The notes under the pieces: model-generated
The model's input: only the letters and a program-made list of their open reading frames with translations
Database searches by the model: none
What the model was told of the DNA's origin: nothing
Part shown: positions 38,198 to 46,600 of the stretch, piece after piece
Layout of the letters: the number at the start of each line of letters is the position of its first letter
How positions within the stretch are numbered: position 1 is the stretch's first letter
DNA from: Paenibacillus qinlingensis
GTDB lineage: Bacteria > Bacillota > Bacilli > Paenibacillales > NBRC-103111
Reading direction: 5' to 3'
Assembly: GCF_013204845.1 (NCBI RefSeq)
Contig: NZ_JABMKY010000005.1
Coordinates: 248,001 to 312,000, forward strand
DNA: 64,000 nt
Position numbers and translations under genes: made by a program

Positions 38198-38869
38198 ATG
38201 AAGAAGAGAGTGAGTACAACAGTTTGTGTTCTGATGCTGATATGGATCATACAATCCGCAATCTCATCCATCGCCTTGGCGGCGTCGAATGTGTCGGATG
38301 GCACCTACAGCATTGATTATGTGATTACCAAAGCGGAGAATGATTCTGCGTCTATGGCGAATGATTACTTTGAAAAACCAGCCATATTGAAAGTGAAAAA
38401 TGGTGAAATAACAGCACAGATTCAAATGAATCATAGCAAGTGGATTACGGTGTTCAAAACGGCGAAGGGAACTGATTTTCCTAGTGCGGAAGTCATTAAG
38501 AGTAATCAGGTTGAAGATACGCGAGTCGTTCAATTTGCCATTGAGGATATCAGCAAACCGCTGCTTTCCAAAATCCATGTTACGGTAAAGGATATCGATT
38601 ATGACCATGATTATACGATTCGGTTCCTGTTTGACACCAACACGCTGAAACTTACGGAATCTGCCGCCAAAGTAGATACGACGAGTAAAGCGCTTGTTAG
38701 TAGCAGTACTAGTGTTTCTAGCAAGATTGGCGTAGCGCAACAAGAGAAGATTGTTGTTAATCCGCAGACAGGAGACGACACACCAATGAAGCTGTTAGTT
38801 GGCGTCCTGATTGTATCAGGGGCGAGTATTGCTGCGCTACTAATATCTAAACGTCGTAGGGTCCAATAA
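38198..38869 (+). CDS. isdC: IsdC-like NEAT protein with NPQTG sorting signal
   Basis: 223 residues from ATG 38198, 12 bases after AGGAGG. Signal peptide to ALAAS. One NEAT domain (about 32-150): the lip segment NDSASMANDYFEKPA and the heme-ligand hairpin IDYDHDYTIRF, which contains YxxxY. A Ser/Thr linker follows, then NPQTG (188-192), a hydrophobic stretch and KRRR. NPQTG resembles the class B sortase signal of IsdC (NPQTN), and a class B sortase gene closes this locus at 48719. It should be covalently linked within the wall and pass heme to IsdE. The gene symbol is by analogy. Confidence 0.88.
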   Translation: MKKRVSTTVCVLMLIWIIQSAISSIALAASNVSDGTYSIDYVITKAENDSASMANDYFEKPAILKVKNGEITAQIQMNHSKWITVFKTAKGTDFPSAEVIKSNQVEDTRVVQFAIEDISKPLLSKIHVTVKDIDYDHDYTIRFLFDTNTLKLTESAAKVDTTSKALVSSSTSVSSKIGVAQQEKIVVNPQTGDDTPMKLLVGVLIVSGASIAALLISKRRRVQ

Positions 38870-38897
38870 TCATACGTAAGTAAAGGAAGTGAAGACG

Positions 38898-40004
38898 TTG
38901 AAAAGACGTTTAACCAATGTTATATCAGCATCAGCGTTTATTCTAACGTTGTTGGTCGCTGTGCATAGTCCAGTAGCTCATGCTATTCAGCCTGCTGCAA
39001 CTGAGAATCCTATGAATGCATCCAATGTTGTACAGGCAAACCCTAACGGTATTTCGGATGGAAATTATCTCCTTGCGTTCAAATTTCATAAGTTCAATAC
39101 AGATCAAGTATCTGTCATGCAGGATTATGTGGAGAAGCCAGGCCGATTACTCATTAAGGATGGGAAAGCGTTGGTTCAGATTACTCTGAAACAGAGTAAT
39201 GAAATCAAGCAATTCAAGCTAAACGTCGCAGGAAGCCTGGTGTCTCCAGAAATTGTGGCGACAGACGAGCAGAATAATACGCGAACCGTTCAGTTTGAAG
39301 TGAAGGACCTTACGGCTAAAGTTACGGGATGGGTGAAAATCTATTGGCAGGTCAACGATTCATTTCTCTATGATCACGAATATGATATTGATTTGACCTT
39401 CGATAAATTAACCATCAAGCAAGAACCTGCAATACCCATCACACCGCCAGTTCAGGAGGTTAAACTCAGCGGGCACATGCCTGATGTTGATCATCACTGG
39501 GCTCGAGATGCTATCAAGCAGGCTGTGCAAGTGAAAATTGCAAATGGGTATGAAGATGGTTCTTTTCACCCTGACGATGAGATTAATCGTGCCGAGTTTA
39601 CGGTGCTGCTTAACCGGGCTTTGAAGCTCGAGCCTGGCAAGGAAGCTATTACTTTTACGGACGGGGATGAAATACCTGAATGGGTAAAGCCGCATCTAGC
39701 ATCGGTAGTCGGGTCAGGAATTATTGGCGGTTACGAAGACGGGACGTTTCGAGCTGATCGGAAGATAAGTCGAGCGGAGCTCGCAGTCATGATCGTCAGA
39801 GCGTTACATCTGAAAGTAGATCCCGATGCATCGCCAACATTTGCAGATTCAGCAACTATTCCTAAGTGGGCGAGCGCAGAAGTAGCTGCTGCTTCGAAAG
39901 CTGGTCTTATCAGCGGGCGGGATAACGATTTATTTGCTCCACATGCCAGTGCAACGAGGGCAGAAGCTGTAAGTTTGATTATGGCCCTGCGAAAGGAGAA
40001 ATAG
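38898..40004 (+). CDS. NEAT-SLH heme-binding surface protein
   Basis: 368 residues. TTG 38898 has GGAAG eight bases upstream; a GTG at 38889 is too close to the site. Signal peptide to AHA. One NEAT domain (about 45-170) with TDQVSVMQDYVEKPG and the ligand hairpin LYDHEYDIDL (YxxxY). Three SLH domains occupy about 195-365, anchoring it to the S-layer/cell-wall polymer. It is an outer heme receptor held noncovalently, unlike the sortase-linked protein before it. Confidence 0.9.
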   Translation: MKRRLTNVISASAFILTLLVAVHSPVAHAIQPAATENPMNASNVVQANPNGISDGNYLLAFKFHKFNTDQVSVMQDYVEKPGRLLIKDGKALVQITLKQSNEIKQFKLNVAGSLVSPEIVATDEQNNTRTVQFEVKDLTAKVTGWVKIYWQVNDSFLYDHEYDIDLTFDKLTIKQEPAIPITPPVQEVKLSGHMPDVDHHWARDAIKQAVQVKIANGYEDGSFHPDDEINRAEFTVLLNRALKLEPGKEAITFTDGDEIPEWVKPHLASVVGSGIIGGYEDGTFRADRKISRAELAVMIVRALHLKVDPDASPTFADSATIPKWASAEVAAASKAGLISGRDNDLFAPHASATRAEAVSLIMALRKEK

Positions 40005-40011
40005 CCTGCTG

Positions 40012-40917
40012 ATGCGTAAGGATATATGGATGCGTATTTCTCTAATGATTTTCACTGCTTTGCTGGTAACCGGATGCACCGATGCTGCAAACGAAGAAGT
40101 TCTTACTCCCTCAATCACGCCAACAGTTGAACAATCGAACGCTGTTTCACATCGACTTGTTTCAACAACCGTTGCTGCTACCCAGTTCACTGATGTACTG
40201 GATTTAGATTTGGTTGGCGTACCGACAAGTTCAAAAGTGCTGCCCAAGCGGTATGACGGGGTGACGAAGGTTGGGAATCCGATGACACCGAATATGGAAA
40301 TTGTCAAATCGTTAGAACCAACAGAGGTCTTGTCCGTGACTACGTTGGAATACGATCTTGCACCTGTATTCAAGAATGCGGATTTGCAAGCCAATTTCTT
40401 GGACTTCACCAGTCTGGAGCGCATGAATAAAGCGATTCTGGATATCGGGCAGCGATATGGACGGGAGAATCAAGCTAACGCTCTAGTCGAGGGTTATGCA
40501 GCTAAAGTCGAGCAGATTCAGAAACAGATTGAAGGGAAGCCGAAGCCGAAAGTTCTCATCCTGCTTGGCGTGCCTGGCAGTTATCTCGTCGCCACCGAGA
40601 ATTCGTATATTGGTGACTTGGTTAGGTTAGCCGGTGGCAAGAATATCGTGGAAGATTCCAAAGTGGAGTATCTGGCTTCGAATACCGAGTACTTACAGAA
40701 ATCGAATCCGGATGTTATCTTACGTGCAGCACATGGGATGCCGGAAGAGGTTATCAAGATGTTTGAGAAAGAATTCAAGAAAAACGATATTTGGAAGCAC
40801 TTTGCTGCGGTGGAAAATAACCGAGTGTATGATTTGCCAGAGGAGCTGTTTGCGACTACGGGAAATTTGGCCGTGAGTGAAGCATTGGATGCAACAGTTA
40901 AGATGCTCTTTCCATAA
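40012..40917 (+). CDS. isdE: IsdE heme-binding lipoprotein
   Basis: 301 residues. Lipobox LLVTGC with cysteine 22. It closely follows S. aureus IsdE: KVGNPMTPNMEIVKSLEPTE, VLILLGVPGSYLVATENSYI, and HGMPEEVIKMFEKEFKKND. The two axial heme ligands of IsdE, a Met and a His, correspond to M91 and H241, with nearly the same separation as in S. aureus. It receives heme from the NEAT proteins and docks on the permease. Confidence 0.93.
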   Translation: MRKDIWMRISLMIFTALLVTGCTDAANEEVLTPSITPTVEQSNAVSHRLVSTTVAATQFTDVLDLDLVGVPTSSKVLPKRYDGVTKVGNPMTPNMEIVKSLEPTEVLSVTTLEYDLAPVFKNADLQANFLDFTSLERMNKAILDIGQRYGRENQANALVEGYAAKVEQIQKQIEGKPKPKVLILLGVPGSYLVATENSYIGDLVRLAGGKNIVEDSKVEYLASNTEYLQKSNPDVILRAAHGMPEEVIKMFEKEFKKNDIWKHFAAVENNRVYDLPEELFATTGNLAVSEALDATVKMLFP

Positions 40918-40961
40918 TGACATGCGCACATGTATGACAACATTTAATGAGGAAACTAAGG

Positions 40962-41945
40962 ATGAATAAAATAGTATGGAGTTTATTAAGTGTAAGTGTG
41001 CTCTTTCTTGCTGTCTTCGTCTACTCGGCTTGTACGGGCAGTATTAAGGTAGGCTGGCTGGAGTTGATCCAGGGATTATTCACCGGAACCAATAAGCAAG
41101 TTGAAGTGATTCGGGATTTAAGATTGCCACGCATCATTATATCGTCATTAGTGGGGGCAACGTTAGCCGTTTCCGGTGTTCTGCTGCAAGCGGTCATGCG
41201 CAGTTCATTGGCAGATGCGGGAGTAATCGGCATTTCTTCAGGAGCAGGTTTCGTTTCCATTCTGACCGTATCGATTTTTCCCAACCTGTTTTTTTGGATG
41301 CCTCTTTTTGCATGTCTTGGCGGGGCTTTAGCTTGTTTTCTCGTCTACACATTCGCATGGAAATCCGGGTTAAATCCGATTCGCATCATTCTTGTAGGTA
41401 TCGCGATCAATGCCACCTTCAGCGGGCTTGGACAGTCCTTTAACTACCGAGGCAGTTACGCAGTTACGAGTATTAATCAGGCAGTAACCTCCATTTTCAC
41501 GATGAAAAATTGGGGGGATGTCCGTATTATGCTGCTCTACGGGTTACTTGGCCTAGTATTGGCTTGGATGGTGAGTCCATGGTGCAACTTATTGGCGCTC
41601 CAAGATAAATCAGCCAAAAGTGTAGGCCTCCATGTATCCAGGGTTCGTCTGTGGATTTCAGCGATTGCGGTGTTACTTGCAGCTGTGGCGACGGCTATTG
41701 GAGGTTTAATCGTCTTTGTTGGTCTGTTGATTCCGCACATTGCCCGCCTGCTTGTAGGTTCGGATCATCGTGTTCTAATCCCCTTCTCGGCGTTGGCAGG
41801 TGCGCTTCTGATTCTGGGGGCAGACACGCTGGGCCGTACGGTATTAGCGCCGGCGGAAATTCCGGCTTCTATTATTATGACCGTTATAGGGGGGCCATTT
41901 TTAATATTTATGCTTAGGAAGAGTGAGCGTGTATATGGACGTTAA
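40962..41945 (+). CDS. isdF: IsdF-type heme ABC permease
   Basis: 327 residues from ATG 40962 (GAGG about nine bases upstream); an earlier ATG at 40947 has no site. Nine to ten membrane segments with the FecCD blocks LRLPRIIISSLVGATLAVSG, VLLQAVMRSSLADAGVIGIS and GLIVFVGLLIPHIARLLVG. It overlaps the next gene by about 17 bases. Confidence 0.92.
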   Translation: MNKIVWSLLSVSVLFLAVFVYSACTGSIKVGWLELIQGLFTGTNKQVEVIRDLRLPRIIISSLVGATLAVSGVLLQAVMRSSLADAGVIGISSGAGFVSILTVSIFPNLFFWMPLFACLGGALACFLVYTFAWKSGLNPIRIILVGIAINATFSGLGQSFNYRGSYAVTSINQAVTSIFTMKNWGDVRIMLLYGLLGLVLAWMVSPWCNLLALQDKSAKSVGLHVSRVRLWISAIAVLLAAVATAIGGLIVFVGLLIPHIARLLVGSDHRVLIPFSALAGALLILGADTLGRTVLAPAEIPASIIMTVIGGPFLIFMLRKSERVYGR

Positions 41946-42711
41946 TCAACTGAGTTTTTCCTATGAGCCTAAGCGGGGAAAGTTGCAACTGCAAGAGATT
42001 AATTGCTGCTTTCCGCAGGGCAAAATTACGGCCATCATTGGTCCCAACGGGTGTGGGAAATCGACACTGCTTGGCGTCATGTCTCAAAACTACAGACCGC
42101 AGAGCGGAGAAGTTGTGTTGGACGGCAAATCAATCGCTGCGTATAAGCCGAAAGAATTAGCCCGCAAGTTGGCTGTCGTACATCAACAGAACGAGGCTCC
42201 GGTCGATCTGACCGTGGAAAGGCTTGTTACATTTGGCCGGAATGCGCATAAGGGATTATTCGCTATGCAACGTGAAGAAGATGAGAATGCCGTAGATTGG
42301 GCTTTGCGCTGCACAAATTTGCTTGAGAGGAGGGAGACCACGTTAGATCAGCTGTCAGGTGGGGAGAAACAGCGCGTATGGATTGCTATGGCACTTGCCC
42401 AGCGGACGCCTATTTTATTTCTGGATGAGCCTACCACGTTTCTGGATATTTTCTATCAGATTGAGCTTCTAGAGCTTATTCGTAATTTAAATGTGACCTA
42501 TGGTCTGACCATTATTATGGTGCTGCATGATATTAACCATGCAATTCGATACAGTGATGAGATTGTGGTTATGAAGGAGGGCAAAGTCTGCCTTCAAGGT
42601 GCTCCCCGAGATATTATTACGGTGGAGACAATTCATGCTGTTTATGGGGTTAGGTCTGTCATCCGAGAAGATGAGGAAGCTGGTCTAAGCGTGCTTCCAA
42701 TCGGAATTTAA
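41929..42711 (+). CDS. FecE-type ATPase of the heme importer
   Basis: About 260 residues. GTG 41929 has the best spacing from AGGAAG; ATG 41935 is the alternative. Walker A GPNGCGKST, signature LSGGEKQR, Walker B ILFLDEP, switch VLHDINH. It powers IsdEF. Unlike its paralogue at 34858 it ends without an IsdG extension, so the locus has one heme monooxygenase domain for two importers. Confidence 0.92.
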   Translation: MYMDVNQLSFSYEPKRGKLQLQEINCCFPQGKITAIIGPNGCGKSTLLGVMSQNYRPQSGEVVLDGKSIAAYKPKELARKLAVVHQQNEAPVDLTVERLVTFGRNAHKGLFAMQREEDENAVDWALRCTNLLERRETTLDQLSGGEKQRVWIAMALAQRTPILFLDEPTTFLDIFYQIELLELIRNLNVTYGLTIIMVLHDINHAIRYSDEIVVMKEGKVCLQGAPRDIITVETIHAVYGVRSVIREDEEAGLSVLPIGI

Positions 42712-42759
42712 GGGAGAAGTCTGCACTAAATTGGTTGTAAAAATAGTAAAAAAAAGAGG

Positions 42760-42890
42760 TTGACAAATTTTTGAATGAATGGATAAGATAGGTTTGTCGA
42801 TAGGTGGTGCACACATCTTCGACGCTTCGACCGTGAAGAGACATCGATTATTGGCCTGATTGGCATGTCTCAGCCTAGAAGTTTTTTTTT
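42760..42890 (+). ncRNA. Possible short transcript or leader between two heme operons
   Basis: TTGACA (42760-42765) with TAAGAT (42784-42789, 18-bp spacer) could start an RNA near 42797. Downstream, GAGACAT and ATGTCTC form a 7-bp stem enclosing about 20 bases. CTTC/GAAG forms a smaller hairpin. Nine T residues end the region (42882-42890). It has no ORF and matches no riboswitch I know. It may be a small RNA of about 90 bases or the terminator region of the importer operon. Confidence 0.4.
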
Positions 42891-42920
42891 ACACCATGAT
42901 TGATAATGATTATCATTATC
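42888..42920 (+). promoter_or_regulatory. Fur-blocked promoter of the small secreted protein
   Basis: TTTACA (42888-42893), a 17-bp spacer and TATCAT (42911-42916). GATAATGATTATCATTATC (42902-42920) is an almost perfect Fur box covering the -10. Tight iron repression is expected. The mRNA leader to 43078 is about 150 bases, with a TCGTG/CACGA hairpin near 42945 and no gene. Confidence 0.9.
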
Positions 42921-43078
42921 TCTACATAGCGGACCGTTCGTGGCATTCACGAGACACAACGTAGGAAGGGGGCACAGCCGCAGCATCCCTGCTAGACCGA
43001 AATATTTCAACTAGCAAGACCATCGTAAAAACAGTAGAAAAATTAAAAAAACTAAAAATGAAGGAGTGTTACCTCACT

Positions 43079-43534
43079 ATGAAATTATTATCCAAAAAAT
43101 CCGTTGTTTCCATGTTCCTATTCTCTGCACTTACGCTAGCTACGGCTATTCCTGCTCTTGCTGCTGATCAAAATTATCAACTTTGGAATCCAGCTACTAG
43201 CGCTGTATCCCATGCTTCGTCATCGATTGAAGGTCCTGCTGTTGTTACAGGTTCAGCAGGTAACTACACGGTAACAATCAAGTTGAAAAACTCCGGCACT
43301 TACATGGGAATTACACTTCCTGCCAGCTATTCATTCTTAAATGCTGATTTGGATAGCGCACCGACAGGTGATGGCACTTATGAAGTAACGGCAACCAAAA
43401 CGGTATCCGGTGGTTACACGTACTTCGCGTTCAGCGGTTTGTCTGACAATACGTTTAATGTGCCAATTGAGCTTCAAACATCTGTACTTGGCATCCATAA
43501 CTCAACCAGCGAATTGATTATCGACTGGAACTAA
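43079..43534 (+). CDS. Small secreted NEAT-like protein, Fur-controlled
   Basis: 151 residues from ATG 43079 (AAGGAG 12 bases upstream). Signal peptide to ALA near 28, so about 123 mature residues and no anchor. The mature chain can be aligned to NEAT domains: SHASSSIEGPAVV matches the lip region, GNYTVTIKLKNS the second strand, and VPIELQTSVLGIHNSTSELI the last hairpin. There the YxxxY is missing; a His stands where the first Tyr would be. It may be a diffusible hemophore that binds heme differently, or a companion protein. NEAT membership is inference. Confidence 0.7.
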   Translation: MKLLSKKSVVSMFLFSALTLATAIPALAADQNYQLWNPATSAVSHASSSIEGPAVVTGSAGNYTVTIKLKNSGTYMGITLPASYSFLNADLDSAPTGDGTYEVTATKTVSGGYTYFAFSGLSDNTFNVPIELQTSVLGIHNSTSELIIDWN

Positions 43535-43544
43535 GTATTTACGG

Positions 43545-43580
43545 AAACGAAGAGTGTCTGAGACTGCACTCTTCGTTTTT
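43545..43580 (+). terminator. Terminator between the small NEAT-like gene and the giant NEAT gene
   Basis: AAACGAAGAGTG (43545-43556) pairs with CACTCTTCGTTT (43567-43578), followed by T residues. Only about 50 bp separate it from the next start and no promoter is evident there, so partial read-through would supply the giant gene. Confidence 0.88.
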
Positions 43581-43632
43581 CTTCTAATAGATTGCATGGA
43601 TCATTATGATCATGATAGGGAGTGAGTTACAA

Positions 43633-46600
43633 GTGATTTTGGGCGGAAGTTCATTGATAAAAAAAATGACGATCCTCATGTTAATTGTTGGTTTAATCTT
43701 TTCACCGCTAGGCTTGCATGCAAGTACGGCTCATGCAGCGGCTGCTGCAACTACTGCACCAGATGGTGTCTATACGGTTGATTATTTATACTTAGTGAAT
43801 GAGCTTGATTCTGTATCTGTTGCTAATACATATTTAAAATCACCTGGTCAAAAGGGAACACTACGCATTCAGAATGGTAAAGCTGTGTTTGAACATGAAG
43901 TATCTGAAACGAACTATTCGTACTTTCCATACTTGGGCTATCGCCTGGATGGGAAAGATAAGGCTGTCATTAGTACCGATCCTGCAACGCACAATGAAGT
44001 TGCCCTAGGAATTGAAGGCTATCAAGGTGTTACTGCTGTACGTGGGAACGGAGAGCATGCGAACTACCTTGTTACATACAATGTGTCAGATATTACGAAA
44101 AAACAGGATATTCTCATGCATGTGAATATACCTGATTTTAATTATAATCACTGGTACAATGTACAGTTGAAGATTGATCTAACTACGGTACCTGGCTTAC
44201 CGTCCGATGAAGAGGAAGAAACACCAGGCAACGGCACTGTAACGACAGCGACCTATGCGCAAGTATTTGAACGTATAACTGTTGCTCAATCTGTTTATAG
44301 CGTAGCTATGGAAGGAACCAATTACGGAGATTACCCAACAGGCAGCAAGTCCACGCTGTACGCCATTATAGTTTCTAGCCAAATGATGCTGGATATGACG
44401 ACGCAGGGGGATGCAGCAGCGTATGGTCAGATTTATAATACGGTGAATGGTGCCCTGTCCTTTTTTGAATCTAGACGTATCTTGGCAGATCGTTCAGACA
44501 TTGAGCCGATTATCAAAGTCGTTCAGTCATTCCTGAATCGAGCGAAGCGGCATGGAACAGCTGAAGGCGCTCCTGGCTCAGCTGCGGCAGCCATTCAGGC
44601 TGGGGAATATTATGCTTCTGCGATTAACCTGCTTAACAGTTCATTGACAACTGCTAAAAATGCTGTGGCTAATCCGAAAAGCACGCCGTTAGTATTAAGC
44701 AATGCCAAGAAAGCGATGGAGAATCGCTACAAGACAGCTGAGGAAAATGAGTACGTAGAATCCAAACCATACAAAATTTATGCCTTGGATACGGATCAGC
44801 CGACAACAACGCTTTCTCCCTATGCTAATGAGATCGGTGACACAGTAACGACCATTGTGCAAAAAGTGGATTTTGTTAAAATGATTAATTTCTTAGCTAA
44901 TGTGACATTGAAAGTGGCTCCAGATGATAATCAATTATTACAATCGGCAGCGACGGAAGAGGGGCCATTCTATGCGTACACGTTCCCAGCTGGCCAAGTG
45001 TCTGCCCTTTCAAATGCTTCGCAAAAGGTGTACCAACTTGCTCCAGTAAGTTATGTAGAGCCTGATGGGACGTGGCTAGGAATCAGCATGGTGAAATATA
45101 CGGTAGAAGGCGTAACAAGAACGGTCTACATCAGCTATAACAAGGAAAAATTAGAGCTGCTTCAAACGCTGGTAGCCCAAGCAGAGCAACTGATTGCTGC
45201 TCCACGTTCGGTGGGTACGAGCCAAGAAGAGTTCGATATCGTCAAGCTGGCCTTGCAAGCTTCCCTTGATGCAGCCAAACCCGTTGCAAGTAATTTGGCT
45301 TCCAAACGGCCAGATATCCGCACAGCTCATACGGCTTTGCAAGCAGCCGTCGATTCGTTTCGAGCTGTTCAAGGCTACGAACGACAATTCAGTACCGTGC
45401 ATGCAACGAAAGCTGCATTCTCTTCAGCTGACAGTTACTTAGGTAAACCAGCTATTATTACTAGCGAGAACGGTTCAACGTACGCGGCAGTTACGCTAAA
45501 AGACAACACGGTTATTAAATCTTTCCAAGTTAAAACGGGTAATGATTATGTTGATGCGCAAGTCGTAAGTGAGAACCTAGAAGCGAATACGCGCGTTGTG
45601 AAGTTTAAGATCGACAGCCTCTCCACGTTGGCTGATGCCAAAATGCGAGTTGTCATTCCAGCGCAAAATTACGATCAAACGCATACGATTCGTTTGAATT
45701 TTAATGATGTGAACAATGCTGAATTAGCACAAATATCTACGGAAGCAAGTACGCTATTACGGACAGCCGTTGTAGGAACAGAAGTTGGTCAATATCCAGC
45801 AACTGCCAAAACAACACTGCAAGCAGCCATCGATACGGCAGGAGGTGAAGCAGTTCGCACAGATGGTACGAATGAACAGTCCGTTGCTGCACTACAAACA
45901 CTGAAGGGAGCAATCGTGACCTTTAAGGCTTCTGCTGTTGGTACAAATCCTGGTACAGGTGGCAGCCAACTGGATGATGGGGAATACGCGATTCCTTTCC
46001 ATATTTACAAAAAAGGTTCTAACGAATCATCCGTCATGTATGACTATGTGGATACGAACAGCGGAAAGTTGATCGTGGAGAATGGTCAATCCTTCATTTC
46101 GTTTACTTTGAAACAACATGCAGAAATATTGTCTTTCAAAACGGAACGCAATGGCTCCTTGGTTGAAACGGATAAAGTGAGTGAGAATACGGCAGCCAAT
46201 ACGCGTGTTGTTCGTTTCCCAGTCAAAGATCTAAGTGCTCGCTTGAATGGATGGGTGAAAATCTATTGGATGCTTCCTCCGCCAATCAATTTATACGATC
46301 ACGAATATGAAGTGGAATTAGGGTTCGATCAACCGGTTATCCCTGAAGTACAACAAGACCTGAGCTTTAGCGTCCTTCATGCAACGAAAGATGAAGCTTC
46401 TTCCATGGATCGCTATTTCGTGAAACCAGGCAAATACAGTATGGTCAACGGAAAAGCGAGAGTCACATTGACGTTGAAGGATAGTACCACTGTACCGAGC
46501 TTTAAAGTTGAGAAAAACGGTGTATTAACAGAAACGACGGTTCTCAGTACGGATACGGCTGCGAATACACGCGTTATACAATTCGAAACTGCGGATCTTA

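Noticed and set aside
42760..42890. Known T-box, cobalamin or M-box leader
   Set aside because: The conserved sequence blocks of these classes are absent; only general hairpins and a T-run are seen.
43606..43632. ATG 43606 as start of the giant NEAT gene
   Set aside because: It has no ribosome site; GTG 43633 has AGGGAG ten bases upstream and gives a normal signal peptide.
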